Counted from the first letter of the stretch, positions 35,791 to 46,019 are shown. The stretch is DNA of 64,000 bases from Burkholderia sp. WP9 (GCF_900104795.1 NZ_FNTG01000001.1:682001-746000); one strand, 5' to 3'. Notes: a model not told the origin generated them from the letters alone. Made by a program: numbers and translations.

Positions 35791-36012
35791 TTAAGGAATG
35801 CTACGCAGGTTCTCGCGAACGCGCCTTGCGACAAGAACGGTCATGTAGTCCATTATTCGCGCGCATTCACTGTATTCGGCCCGCGTCTGCGCATAGAGCC
35901 TCGAGACGGTCTCCATAGGTGTATTGGTGGCAGAGGCGATTGCCTTGACGGCGTCTTCAAATTTGGGCTGAGCCGTTGTGCGCTCCTGTGCTGGAAGCGG
36001 ACGGATGTCCAT
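35791..36012 (-). CDS. DUF3562 family protein, copy 1
   Basis: A 73-residue helical protein with the full DUF3562 core (FEDAVKAIASATNTPMETVS, then RLYAQTRAEYSECARIMDYM and TVLVARRVRENLR). The family is confined to Burkholderiaceae and nearby groups as far as I recall, and its function is unknown. It is nearly the same as the protein at 43509. The start is uncertain: no good ribosome binding site is seen; ATG at 36012 gives the usual length. Part of the set ArsC-like, CHAD, DUF3562. Confidence 0.8.
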   Translation of the reverse strand: MDIRPLPAQERTTAQPKFEDAVKAIASATNTPMETVSRLYAQTRAEYSECARIMDYMTVLVARRVRENLRSIP

Positions 36013-36316
36013 AAGCGCAGAATTGATTTGACGGTTCGTACCGGTGGTGTGCTTACTCCGCAGCCGGCGCCATGCGCCGGTGACCAGCCAAATGCATACG
36101 TCGGGCGCGCGCCGCACAATTCCTGTTGTTTCAGCCACTTGCCACGCTTGTTCCGTGAATTGTCCACAGCCTTGCGAACAGATTGTGTGGACAACTTGCG
36201 CACCGTAACCGCAGCATGGCATCGCCGATGCAGTCTGGGAGACTATCAACAACGTTAATACGTTTATCCGCTGGAAGATGACCGTGAACGAGCCCGGCAT
36301 CAGGAACGCCGACGTG
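36013..36316. other. Intergenic region
   Basis: No gene supported; it separates two minus-strand genes. Confidence 0.4.
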
Positions 36317-38089
36317 TCAGGGGGAGGGGCAGCAAGCAGGTTCGCGCGGGCAATCGGCGACATGGAAGCTGTCAACTGATTTTTTTGCCTCGCGCTTGGC
36401 TGTTGCGGCAAGCGAAGCAATGGAGTCGCTATCGATATCGAGGTCCGCAGCAACCGGCACCACGCCTACGGCGATGGTGACGAAAGGATAAAAGCGCATG
36501 TCGCCGTGGCGGTCCTCACCATGTATTCCTCCCGCTTCGATATCGGCGGACGTATAAAGTTGCCGCGCACTCTCATTGAAGCGCTGCATTGCGGCGCGAA
36601 TCCGAACTTCCCAATCCTCGCTCTGGTAAAAGATGAGGAAGTCGTCGCCGCCCACATGGCCGAGAAAATCCCGGCATGGGTTGCATGCATCACTGAGGAT
36701 GGACGCCGCGAGCTTCAGCATTTCATCGCCCTTCCAGTACCCATACTGGTCGTTGAAGGGCTTGAAATTGTTCAGGTCGCAATAGCACGCATGAAATGGC
36801 GCGCCGCGCTCTACCAGGCGCCTGATGTGCATGTCGATTGGAATATTGCCCGGCAGTGACGTCAGCGGATTAGCGTACCTCGCGGCTTCAATGCGAACTT
36901 CCGTGACGGCGCGTACGAGCGCCTCGCCGGTAGCCAGACCAACATATCGCCCGTTTTCGACGACGACCAGGCCGTCCGAGAGGTAACGCTGGTCGTCGCC
37001 GGTCAACAGTTCAGCAAGTTCCTGCATGGTGGCGGTTTTTTCGACCAGCACGGGCGACATGTCGGCAAACGCCGTGCAGCTCTTCCTGCCGAAAATTTCC
37101 CGGTAAAAGGGACGCGCGTAGGCATTAACAAAGACGCGGCGATTGACCAGTCCGACCGGCCGTCCTTCGTCGGCAATCGCAATCGCATGCAGGTCCGGAC
37201 AATCCGTCAGCACCTCGAGGACATCATCGTTCGTCGCCATTGGCGACAACGTTGGCGCGGCGATGACAAGCTTGCTGGCGGAAAAAGCACGGGGAGACCC
37301 CACCATGGTCTCGGGAAATACCGTTATCGCACTGTCATGAATTGCGGAAAGCGCAGCGTCTTCGAGCCGTTCAGCCGGTTGGAAATTCGGCCTGCCGAGA
37401 AAAAATCCCTGGCCATGTTCGATGCGCAGGTCACGACAGACCATCAGGTCTTCTGCGTCTTCGAGGCCCTCTGCTATGAGTTGCACGCGCCCCGCCTCCG
37501 CGAGTTGGCGCAAGGAGCGCAGCGCCTCGAAACGAAAAGGCGACCTCCTCGCTCCGCAGATAATTGAGCGGTCGATTTTAATGTAGTCTGGTTCGAGGCT
37601 TATCCAGAGACCCAGGTTCGAGCTACCCGAGCCGTAATCGTCGAGCGCCAATTGCATCCCGTATTCCCGCAAGCGGCTGAGAGCCGACCCGAGCGCCCCG
37701 AGGTCTCCGACGGCAGACTGCTCTGTCAGCTCGATGACTATCCGGTCAGGGCTGAACTGCAGGGAGCGCAAAAAGACCAGCATTTTCTCCTGGCAGGTGG
37801 CGAGTTCCCGGACGGCGGCCGCACTGAAGTTCACGAACAGTTTGCCCGGCAACTGGGCTTGGCTGAACGCCGTCAGGGACAGGCGGGCGGCGAAACGCTC
37901 CAGACGAACCATGCAACCTTCGCGCTGAGCACGTCCGAATAGTGCAGCAGGACTCTCCAGCGCTGACTGAGCGGGACCACGAAGCAGCGCCTCGAACGCG
38001 ATGACGTCACCCGACGCAAGCACCCCGATAGGCTGGAACGCGGGTCGGAGGAGCTGCCCTTTGATGCACTCAGCAATCGATACGGTCAT
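36317..38089 (-). CDS. EAL-CBS-GGDEF signalling protein
   Basis: A 590-residue soluble protein. The N-terminal EAL domain keeps EALLRG, NFSA, ELTEQ, ALDDYGSG, IKIDR, AEGLE and GQGFFLGRP, so phosphodiesterase activity is likely. The middle (about 265-400) holds a pair of CBS-type segments (LTDCPDLHAIAIADEGRPVG; LVVVENGRYVGLATGEALV), which often bind nucleotides. The C-terminal GGDEF domain has GGDDF and no RxxD inhibitory site (PCRD at that position), so it may be a sensory GTP-binding domain or a weak cyclase. This domain order is a known family in proteobacteria. Transcribed alone. Confidence 0.9.
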   Translation of the reverse strand: MTVSIAECIKGQLLRPAFQPIGVLASGDVIAFEALLRGPAQSALESPAALFGRAQREGCMVRLERFAARLSLTAFSQAQLPGKLFVNFSAAAVRELATCQEKMLVFLRSLQFSPDRIVIELTEQSAVGDLGALGSALSRLREYGMQLALDDYGSGSSNLGLWISLEPDYIKIDRSIICGARRSPFRFEALRSLRQLAEAGRVQLIAEGLEDAEDLMVCRDLRIEHGQGFFLGRPNFQPAERLEDAALSAIHDSAITVFPETMVGSPRAFSASKLVIAAPTLSPMATNDDVLEVLTDCPDLHAIAIADEGRPVGLVNRRVFVNAYARPFYREIFGRKSCTAFADMSPVLVEKTATMQELAELLTGDDQRYLSDGLVVVENGRYVGLATGEALVRAVTEVRIEAARYANPLTSLPGNIPIDMHIRRLVERGAPFHACYCDLNNFKPFNDQYGYWKGDEMLKLAASILSDACNPCRDFLGHVGGDDFLIFYQSEDWEVRIRAAMQRFNESARQLYTSADIEAGGIHGEDRHGDMRFYPFVTIAVGVVPVAADLDIDSDSIASLAATAKREAKKSVDSFHVADCPREPACCPSP

Positions 38090-38976
38090 TTTTTTTCAAC
38101 CCAACGAAGCTACATCCGGCCAGAAGTGGCGGTTTTTCTAACGTCCTGAGCCTAGGTGGCGTGCAGTAATCTTTAATGCCGCCTGACACGAGCATTGCTC
38201 GTCGGCGCCGTTCGACCCGCTCAACGCCATTCCCAATATCCTTATTGCGACAATGACTCGCACCCAAGAAGACCGACGAGAGCCTCTCGTCCGGCCCGAC
38301 GATGCAATCCGGTTCGATTTCAACGAGCGGTCGCACGCGGCGAAGCCGTTTCGCCTCCCCCCATCCACAGGCCGCCGGTTCGTGAAATTGTATGAACCTG
38401 CATCCTGTACTCTCTCATATGACTTAACGGCACCGCGGCACATTTAAACAGGGCCTTGGGTTGCTTGAGCCAATGGCGCAAACGTTTTCTTTAATTCAAA
38501 TTTACTATTGATTTCCCGCCGGCCAATGTGTTTACCTAATTTGACTGGGAAGGTAATGTGGCTGTGTGGCTTTTGAAGGTGCTCTAGCGCAAATGGCATA
38601 GCACGCCAACGGTCAGAATCGGGACGACGATGGCCCAGTTTCATGGGACGAGCTTCAGTCGTCATCTTGCGCACGCGCGGTGGAAACGACGGCATGGATG
38701 TTGCGCAGACGCCCGTCGCGCAATGCGCTGATTGCCTATTAGCACGAGATGCTGACGCCGTGCCGAGGCTTATTTCGCTGATGGCGCTCGCACACGGCAG
38801 GGCGGCACCAGTCGTGTACCGCTAAAGGGGGGGCAGGTTGGCTGCCGGGCCTGCACTGAGACAGCGCTTGCTGCGAAGCACGACCAGGCACCAGCTGCTG
38901 CTTTCCCGTCAGAACCGTATGGCAGGAGGTGCACTTTGCCGTCAGCTCCCCGTCAGTCGACCGGCTCAGGTTTGCG
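38090..38976. other. Region without a supported gene
   Basis: Nearly 900 bp with short frames in both directions and no ribosome binding site plus family pattern. AT content rises near 38400-38560. Confidence 0.45.
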
Positions 38977-40524
38977 TCAGATGCGAAACGTCTGAACGGC
39001 CTGTCTCAACTGTTGACCCTGTATCTCCAGAGCATTCGCGGCGCTGACGCTGTCTTGAACCAAAGCCGAGTTTTGCTGGGTCATGTGGTCCATGAGTGAA
39101 ACCGCCGCATTGATTTGGTCGATGCCCGCACTTTGTTCGCGAGAAGCGTGTGCAATTGCTTCGACGAGCTCCGATACGCCTGTAACGGAGCCAAGAAGCT
39201 CTACGATAGTTTCGCCGGCAACCTTTACGGCGGTTCCGCTTGAATCCACCTCTGTCGTTACATCTCTAATCAGCGCTGCAATTTCCTTTGCAGCGGTCGA
39301 GCTGCGCTCTGCAAGACTTCGCACCTCCTGGGCAACAACAGCAAATCCACGGCCCTGAGTGCCAGCGCGCGCCGCCTCTACAGCCGCGTTCAGTGCAAGC
39401 AGATTGGTCTGGAAAGAAATGCCTTCGATGACTGAAGTGATTTCCCGTATCTGGGCGGAGCGTTGGGCGAGACTTTGCATCCGGCGGACTGCGTCGGCAG
39501 CCGCGCGGTCGCCTTCGCGCGCCTTGTCCGAAGCCGCGCTTGCAAGTTCGCGCGCCTGGAGCGCGTGGTCCGCATTCGCCTTGACGGTCGACGCAAGCTG
39601 TTCCATGCTCGCCGAGGTTTGTTCGATACTTGCAGCCTGCTCTTCAGTCCGGCTGGAAAGTGCGGTGTTGCCCGCGCTGATATCGAAAGTAGTAGTCGCG
39701 ATGGCGTCCGTGGAAGACTGAATGCCACCAATCATCGATGCCAACCGCGAACGCATCAGGCTCATTGCGTACATGACACTGTGCGTGTCGCCATTCTTGA
39801 CGGGCACGACGACAGACAAATCGCCCTCGGAGACCCGATGGGCGATGCTAGCCGCCACCGCTGGCTCGCCTCCCAGTTGCAGGAAGAGCATGCGTGCCAG
39901 CGACGTGCATAGAAGGGCCACAATGCCGACGCCAATGGCGATGGAGGCGGCAACCACCCATTGCACAACGCGACTGGTGTTCATCGCGCGGTCATACTCT
40001 GCTTGAGCGGCGTAAAGTTGAAGGTCGCGCAGTTGTGCTCCTTCGGCCTTCACAGCAGAAGCCGTTGGTTCGATGGTTTGAGTCACCACCCACTGCGCTT
40101 CTGACAGGTTGTTTGCCTGTAGCAGCTGGGCGACGGGCTTGAACCCCATGTCGCGGAGCGTGCGCCAGTTGGACACGAATTGTGTGGCGAGCTTTTTCTC
40201 GTCTGCGTCCAGCTGATAGCTCAAAAAATTGTCGATTAGGCGGTCAATTTTCTCGACGCGGCGCGCTGTTGCCTCCGTCACTGCCAGGGTTTTCGTCGCT
40301 GAAGGGTCCAGGACGGCGTCACTCACAGAAAAATGCGTCTCCCCCACAAGCTCATCGATTGTCGATATGGTTTGCAGTGCCTTTGCCCGGCCCTCGAAGA
40401 CGTTTTTCAGGGCGTTCGTTGCCTGCGTCATGCCAAAAAGTCCTGCAACTCCAACGGCAATGAGGACAGCGGCGACGGCCATCGTCACAATCAGAAGGCG
40501 GCTTTTTACGGTGAGTTTGCTCAT
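38977..40524 (-). CDS. Methyl-accepting chemotaxis protein
   Basis: A 515-residue chemoreceptor. A first membrane helix (about 10-31, [20 protein letters not shown]), a periplasmic four-helix ligand domain (about 32-188), a second helix (about 190-212), HAMP (about 213-268, with [11 protein letters not shown]) and a signalling domain. The hairpin tip is intact ([20 protein letters not shown], then [20 protein letters not shown]), so coupling to CheA and CheW is expected. It ends in RQAVQTFRI without a CheR-binding pentapeptide. The ligand is not predictable. No che genes are nearby, so it would serve the main chemotaxis array. Confidence 0.95.
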   Translation of the reverse strand: MSKLTVKSRLLIVTMAVAAVLIAVGVAGLFGMTQATNALKNVFEGRAKALQTISTIDELVGETHFSVSDAVLDPSATKTLAVTEATARRVEKIDRLIDNFLSYQLDADEKKLATQFVSNWRTLRDMGFKPVAQLLQANNLSEAQWVVTQTIEPTASAVKAEGAQLRDLQLYAAQAEYDRAMNTSRVVQWVVAASIAIGVGIVALLCTSLARMLFLQLGGEPAVAASIAHRVSEGDLSVVVPVKNGDTHSVMYAMSLMRSRLASMIGGIQSSTDAIATTTFDISAGNTALSSRTEEQAASIEQTSASMEQLASTVKANADHALQARELASAASDKAREGDRAAADAVRRMQSLAQRSAQIREITSVIEGISFQTNLLALNAAVEAARAGTQGRGFAVVAQEVRSLAERSSTAAKEIAALIRDVTTEVDSSGTAVKVAGETIVELLGSVTGVSELVEAIAHASREQSAGIDQINAAVSLMDHMTQQNSALVQDSVSAANALEIQGQQLRQAVQTFRI

Positions 40525-41275
40525 GGCGGGGGCTGCATACTTCGCAATTCGGTGAGGCGGGTGCCTATCACACGCGGGTTGATACGGGACTTGTAGCAGA
40601 GGGCAGCCATCGGCGTGGCGTGCGTCTGGTTTACGGCCGGCGCCACACGATATTCAGTGAATCTTTTGTGACGCGACGCACGGCTTTGGTGCGCACAGGC
40701 GGCGTCAGTTCTGTGGGGCTGGATAGCGACGCTCGACGCGGCGTGTTGAGCGCGGATGTACGAAGCGACAGGTCAACAGACGCGGGGCGTAGGGCGCAGG
40801 GGCTCGTCGGCGTCATGGCGGCTATGGCCATCGGGGAAGAAGACGCATCCATGTCGTCCGCGTAAGTTGTTTACGCAAATTGGCCTGAGCAGCGGGTTTC
40901 CCAGCGCCGTTCATCCCCTCGAGTCCTCCCTGCCAAGCCGGTTTCCATAGACGCATGCGCTGACCGCTGCCGGCAGCGAGACCTGCCGGATTCATTATCG
41001 TGGACGTCGGATAAGAGAAGTGGTTGTCGATGAGGTTGCCGCCGGCTTGACCGCGCGCGAACAGGCGCGTCTTGTCTCGGGTTGTAGAACGAGCGCGCGC
41101 CCGGCCCCATCTGACGACAATTGTCTTGTGCTCCTCGCTGGCCCTCTGGTCATCAGCAACGACCCGCACCGCCCGGGAGTAAGCTCGCGCAGATTCCCGG
41201 GTTTATGGGTCTTTTGAATGGCAGGTCCCGACATTGTCATGCCGGGTGCGAAACGCTAGCATCAATGGCCATACA
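40525..41275. other. Region without a supported gene
   Basis: About 750 bp of short overlapping frames on both strands, none convincing. The MCP promoter should lie in the 40525-40700 part. Confidence 0.45.
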
Positions 41276-41626
41276 TCAGATTGTGGCGGCGCAGTCAAAC
41301 GCTCGGGCATCGTCAAGCCCTCCTGGGCTTGCCTGCATCCTGGCGCTTGCCGGAGCCGGCCTCGTTCCCATCAAACCCATGTCGTCGCCATCTGGGTAGC
41401 GAGAACTGAACTCTGCGTGCATCTGCCTGAGCAAGGCGATATAGCCGTACCCGAGACTGTTGCCTAACAGGCGACTCGCCGCCGCATTCGCCTCGTCCCA
41501 CAATAGTTCGAATCTCTCGCTTGCGTCAGTGAACGAGAGTCGTGTCGCCAGAAGTTCCTTGAAGTCGGCTGCAATTTGGGTCACAGGGCGGGTTTGGTTC
41601 GCCTGACCAGTTTCCTTCGATGTCAT
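41276..41626 (-). CDS. Hypothetical protein, 116 aa
   Basis: Begins MTSKETGQANQTRPVTQIAA, then a helical part (DFKELLATRLSFTDASERFE, LLWDEANAAASRLLGNSL, YGYIALLRQMHAEFSSRY) with good protein character, and a less ordered end. The ribosome binding site is weak and an in-frame start 48 bp upstream exists. No domain recognised. It is divergent from the ArsC-like gene at 41879. Confidence 0.5.
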   Translation of the reverse strand: MTSKETGQANQTRPVTQIAADFKELLATRLSFTDASERFELLWDEANAAASRLLGNSLGYGYIALLRQMHAEFSSRYPDGDDMGLMGTRPAPASARMQASPGGLDDARAFDCAATI

Positions 41627-41878
41627 GTCTTGCAATAAAGGTAGAGCGCCACGCGTCAAGAGGATTAGCGGCATAAATCTAACAGGTGGCCTGGCAGAGC
41701 ATCAGGGCCACGCTCCTTTAAAGGCCTGTGACCTGCTCGCAGGATGTGAAACCCCGCGCCTGGCGCGAAGAGCCTGAACCTTCGGACGTCTTCGAAGAAG
41801 GGATGTCTCGGCTGCGAAAAACGTCCCCTTTAGAATTCTCGCAAAACTTTATCGCCAGAATATGACGGGGGGCGTTCT

Positions 41879-42391
41879 ATGGTTCAGAAATGCAACGTCC
41901 TGTTTTTGTGTCGCGCCAATTCCGCTCGTAGCGTCATGGCCGAGGCATTGCTGCGCGAACTTGGCGGCCAGCGCTTCGATGCATTCTGCGCTGGCATCGA
42001 GCCGGCAGTCGATGTGCATCCCCGGACGCTTGAGCAACTGCGCCCCACGATTGCCGCCTTAGGCAAGCTACGGCCAAAGACCTGGGACCAGTTCGTCGGT
42101 CCTTCTGCTCCGGAAATGGATGTGGTCATTGCGATGTGCGATGAAGTTGGAGAGTCGCACGCGCCGGCGTTCGCTGGAAATCCGATGTTCTGCCAATGGA
42201 ATTTTGCTGACCGTCTTGCCGTCGCTGGAACCGACGCGGAACAGAAGCGGGTGTTTGAGCAGGTATTCCACCAGATTTTGCGTCGCATCAACCTATTTGT
42301 CGCTCTTCCTCTGCAATCGATGAAACCGCCGGAACGACGGGCCGCTGTGAATGCTATGGACGACCATGGGTCGTCCCGCCCTCTCTCTTGA
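41879..42391 (+). CDS. ArsC-like low-molecular-weight phosphatase-fold protein, copy 2
   Basis: A 170-residue paralogue of the protein at 29765. Its CX5R loop is FLCRANSARSVMAEALL, where the usual Gly of the loop is Ala. The second region is VVIAMCDEVGESHAPAF, so the first redox Cys of arsenate reductases is present, but the partner Cys is replaced by His. Whether it reduces arsenate is doubtful from sequence alone. It heads the second, decayed copy of the ArsC-CHAD-DUF3562 set, and further downstream lie ArsA and ACR3 genes. Confidence 0.75.
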   Translation: MVQKCNVLFLCRANSARSVMAEALLRELGGQRFDAFCAGIEPAVDVHPRTLEQLRPTIAALGKLRPKTWDQFVGPSAPEMDVVIAMCDEVGESHAPAFAGNPMFCQWNFADRLAVAGTDAEQKRVFEQVFHQILRRINLFVALPLQSMKPPERRAAVNAMDDHGSSRPLS

Positions 42392-42953
42392 TAACGGCTG
42401 GCGGCTCCGGCATGAATTGAACCATTGCGGGTTCGTCGCGATATGAAACACCGGCAGCGGTGGAGGCGCGGGACCTTCACGATGCTGTCACATACTTCCT
42501 ACAACCCTGGTCGGAAATCCGCGCGTAGAACGCATCGGTAAATCGCGGCCAAAAAAACTGGGCCGCTTCTCGAAAGCGAGCGGCCATTGTCCGGAGCGCG
42601 CGTGGTGGCAGAAATTGAGTCCTGCGAGGCCGCCACGACGACGGTGCCTTTGCGGCGACTGACCGCGTTCGCTGCATGTCGCATACACGCGCGCTGCTGC
42701 TATCCGCGAATGAGAAGTACGACGGGGAGACCGGATGAGGAGTCCGGTGTCGCACCAGCCCGTGCTACGGCCCGTCGTGAGACATATTGTCGCTGGTGCT
42801 GCGCGTGTCGTCATGAGCCATTCACGCAAAAGGTCTTCTCGCGGACGGAAACAATGCCGCGGTCTGCGCGACAAGGCCGCGTGACAACTTCTCGTACAGT
42901 TGCTGTCCGAGCCAGCTTCTTTTCGCCGTCTTATTTGTCATCGTTGAAGTCTC
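42392..42953. other. Region without a supported gene
   Basis: About 560 bp between the ArsC-like gene and the CHAD fragment. In the other copy of the set this interval holds the PAS-GGDEF-EAL gene and most of the CHAD gene; here I see only short unsupported frames. Confidence 0.45.
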
Positions 42954-43163
42954 ATGACCGGTTGGAATGGCACCGGACGCTTGACGTCCGTGCAGGAGGA
43001 ACTTGGCAAGCTCAATGACGTCGTCACAAGCGAGACGCTATTGCGGGAGTATTTGTTCGAGCTCGGCGAGCCGGAGACGGTCGAGGCGGCGGTGCGCTAT
43101 CTGGAAGAACTGAGAAAGCGCCACATGCACGCCGCACGTGAAATCCTGTGCGCGACGGGCTAA
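42954..43163 (+). pseudogene. C-terminal fragment of a CHAD-domain gene
   Basis: From 42978 the frame reads RLTSVQEELGKLNDVVTSET, then LLREYLFELGEPETVEAAVR and YLEELRKRHMHAAREIL. It aligns without gaps with the last 60 residues of the CHAD protein at 34438-35349 (SVQDDLGTLNDLVTSETLLR ...). The preceding eight codons have no counterpart. All of the phosphate-binding helices are missing. Confidence 0.8.
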
Positions 43164-43508
43164 TCGGCGAAGGTAGCCGCTTGCCTTGCGCATTCCGGAG
43201 CGAGCTTGATTTTTTCGCCTGATTTTCGCTTCCTCCTTTTGGCGCGACAGGTTGTCGACAGCGACCTCGCGACGAGTTCGGGAACCGTTGATACCGTTCC
43301 TCCCACACTTGAGATGCCATTCTCGCAGGCGACACCCATCGCACGCCTCATGACGCGACACATGCGGTGATAGCGAGAGCCGCTCACCGGACTGTATTTT
43401 TTCAATAACAGGCACGCAGTAAATCTAAGGATAGCGAACGGTTCAAGGGCGCGCGTCTAATGATGCCAGATACCGCGAAACGATTGGATGACCCTCTCTG
43501 GCGGCGGT
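43164..43508. other. Region without a supported gene
   Basis: Short frames on the minus strand run through the CHAD fragment and have no support. Confidence 0.4.
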
Positions 43509-43706
43509 CTAGTGCCTGTCTCGCGAAAACCCGCGAAGATTCTCTCGGACGCGTTTAGCGACCAGGACCGTCAGGTAGTCCAGGACACGCGCCCCGTCAC
43601 TGTATTGGGCCCACGTCTCAGCGAACATCCTCGATACGGTCTCGGTCGGTGTATTGGTGTCAGAGGCGATTGCCTTGACGACGTCTTCGAAGTTGAGGTC
43701 GGCCAT
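43509..43706 (-). CDS. DUF3562 family protein, copy 2
   Basis: A 65-residue protein (MADLNFEDVVKAIASDTNTP, TETVSRMFAETWAQYSDGAR, VLDYLTVLVAKRVRENLRG) closely matching the copy at 35791-36012. The whole DUF3562 core is present, so it could be functional. It lies, like the first copy, on the minus strand after the CHAD sequence, which shows that the set was duplicated as a block. Confidence 0.8.
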   Translation of the reverse strand: MADLNFEDVVKAIASDTNTPTETVSRMFAETWAQYSDGARVLDYLTVLVAKRVRENLRGFSRDRH

Positions 43707-44159
43707 TGTGCGCTTCAGGCGTGCAGCAAGAGTGATGGGAGCCAGCTGGAAATCGATTAAACGACCGTTGCCGGCCTCCGTGCAAATTGATTCATCCTAT
43801 GGTTGACAGAAATCAGTTGCGCTAGTCTTTTTAGAACATACCTTGCTGTCTTTCGACACGCGGCGTACTTACTCCGTAGAATCATTATCTTCAGCGCCTG
43901 TTCGACGATTGGCTAACGCGCGCATTGCACAAATCCAGTCACATCGGCGGCTTGCCGAGCTTGCCTCGGTGTTTCCACGGCCTTGCAAACAGGTCTTTGG
44001 ACGGATTTCGAGTCGGCGCCTCACTTGGCCGCCCACCATAAAGCCGGGAAATGACTCTTAAGCGACATATACTCCTTATATGGTCTATTGCAGTTGGAGA
44101 TGGCCTGCTGAAAAGGCCAAGCATGGGAAGAAGGAGAGGGTCTGTGCGACAGTTTCACA
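43707..44159. other. Region without a supported gene
   Basis: AT-richer sequence with short frames; no gene is supported. Promoters of the flanking divergent genes are probably here. Confidence 0.4.
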
Positions 44160-44340
44160 ATGCCGAAATCCGACTATGACAAAATCGCCGCATTGAAGCA
44201 GACGTGCCTCGATGCGGGCGTGCCGGTCAGGAAAAGTGCGCGCGGGACTGATTCTGCTCGAGGCGGCCCCAGTGAAGCGGTTGCTCGCGGCAATCTCGGC
44301 GGTCGAAACGGTCAAAACCGGTGAACCCGCAAAATCGTAA
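44160..44340 (+). pseudogene. Frameshifted small conserved gene
   Basis: The first frame starts MPKSDYDKIAALKQTCLDAG followed by VPVRKS and then loses protein character. Another frame resumes with AGLILLEAAPVKRLLAAISA and VETVKTGEPAKS to a TAA at 44338-44340. In the family pattern the joint should read KKSxLLRAGLILL, so about eight bases are missing near 44233. The intact product would be about 62 residues, a small helical, possibly DNA-binding protein of unknown function. Confidence 0.7.
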
Positions 44341-44409
44341 CTCGGCACTTACTCCGTTGCGCGCGACCAGCGCCAGCACGGCATGGCCACTCCTGGTCGA
44401 GGACAGAAC

Positions 44410-45117
44410 ATGCCAGACAAGCATCTTTCAAGCAGGTTTGATACCGAACTCAATCTGGTCTCAACGAGGCTGCTGGAAATGGGCGGTCTGGTCGAGTCAC
44501 AGATTGCGCGCGTACTGGAATCGCTGAAGACTTTCGATTTGGCACTGCTTGAGCATGTTGGCGAAACTGAGCGCCAGCTCAATCTCATGGAGATAGAAAT
44601 CGACGACGAAGTAGTCAACGTCATTGCTCGTCGGCAGCCCACAGCCTCCGACTTGCGCCTTCTGATGGCGACTTCGAAGTGCGCGGCCAACCTTGAGCGT
44701 GTTGGCGACGAGGCACGGAAGATAGCGAAACGAACTCGCCGCGTCGCCATGGACGCCAGCGCGTGGAACCTCAACATCGCTGAAATCAAGACTTCTGGTG
44801 AAATGGCCTCACACATGCTTCGCAGAGCGCTGGACGCATTTGCGCGAATGGATGCAATTGCGGCCGCACAGATTGTCCACGACGACGAAGCCATCGACTC
44901 CGAATTTCGCGCGTTCGTAGTCAAGCTTGTTACGTCCATGAAGGAAGACCCCCGGACAATTCAGATTGGGCTCGACTACCTGTTCATCGCGAAATCCATT
45001 GAGCGTATCGGCGACCATGCCACCAACATCGCGGAATCCGTCGTCTATGCCGTTCGCGGCACCGACATTCGCCACGAGCATCGAAAGCAGCGTGGGCGCG
45101 AAACCTCCGGCAATTAA
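44410..45117 (+). CDS. phoU: PhoU-type phosphate regulator
   Basis: A 235-residue protein with two PhoU three-helix repeats: RFDTELNLVSTRLLEMGGLV at the start, the (E)xxxDxxxD-type helices EIEIDDEVVNVIARRQPTAS and DLRLLMATSK followed by LERVGDEARKIAKR, and the second set ending IGLDYLFIAKSIERIGDHAT. PhoU restrains phosphate uptake by the Pst transporter through PhoR. GAGGACAG precedes the ATG. No pst or phoBR genes are next to it, so this is a solitary, probably second copy. It lies 120 bp before the ArsA remnant; phosphate and arsenate genes often occur together. Confidence 0.92.
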   Translation: MPDKHLSSRFDTELNLVSTRLLEMGGLVESQIARVLESLKTFDLALLEHVGETERQLNLMEIEIDDEVVNVIARRQPTASDLRLLMATSKCAANLERVGDEARKIAKRTRRVAMDASAWNLNIAEIKTSGEMASHMLRRALDAFARMDAIAAAQIVHDDEAIDSEFRAFVVKLVTSMKEDPRTIQIGLDYLFIAKSIERIGDHATNIAESVVYAVRGTDIRHEHRKQRGRETSGN

Positions 45118-45236
45118 GGCGCGGATGGTTATAGGTCGCGCTGGAGTCCGTCATGGTGTGTCGGACATGCGATGCCGAGTCGCCTTGGAAAGGCAATCAC
45201 AACTTCCGGAAGCGGCAATAAGGAAATTGCTGGTGA

Positions 45237-46019
45237 GCACGCTACCGGGGGCGTAGAGGTCAAGGGGGCGTCGGCGAGACGACGGTGGCTGCGGCGATAG
45301 CGCTTGAACTGGCGCAGCGCGGACACGCAGTCCTGCTTTCCACCACCGACCCGGCAGCACATGTGGCATGGACTCTCCAGGAGTCGCTGCCGAGTTTAGC
45401 CGTGAGTCGCATCGACCCGGAGCTGGAGGTCAATCGTTATCGCGATGAGGTTCTTGCCAAGGCCGGTGCTCATCTCGATGCCCAGGGGAAAGCGATGCTC
45501 GAGGAAGACCTGCGGTCGCCGTGCACCGAGGAGATAGCAGTTTTTCGCGCATTCGCGCGAACGGTGGATGAGGCACGGGGCGCTTTCGTGATGCTCGACA
45601 CCGCCCCGACTGGACATACCATCCTGCTGATGGACTCAGCGGAGGCCTATCATCGCGAAGTCATGCGCACCGAGGGTGATATGCCAGAAGCGGTGCGCCA
45701 GCTTCTGCCAAGTCTGCGCGACCCCGATTTCACGCGCGTTCTTATTGTGACGCTCGCCGAGGCGACGCCTGTTCATGAGGCGGAGCGACTGCAAGCTGAC
45801 CTCCGGCGAGCCCAGATTGAACCCTATGCCTGGGTCATTGACCAAAGTCCGCTCGCAAGCGGCACCCACGACCCGGCACTCGCCGAACGAGGGCGCTATG
45901 AGGTACCGTTCATAGAGCGTGTGGTGACGCAGGATACAAAGAGGGCTGTGCTGTTGCCGTGGCAGGCGACTCCGCCCGTTGGTCTACACGGGCTAGAAGA
46001 GCTGGCTCGCGGACATTGA
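45237..46019 (+). pseudogene. arsA: ArsA C-terminal half with a degenerate P-loop
   Basis: The open frame has no start codon before GTG 45285, and the first half of ArsA (about 300 residues) is absent. The retained half keeps LSTTDPAAHV, SPCTEE with the metalloid Cys, the DTAPTGHT signature and the linker to the end. The P-loop at 45258-45284 reads GQGGVGETT where GKGGVGKTT is required, so both Lys are lost (Gln and Glu). ATP hydrolysis is therefore unlikely. The pump partner ACR3 follows on the opposite strand. Confidence 0.75.
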
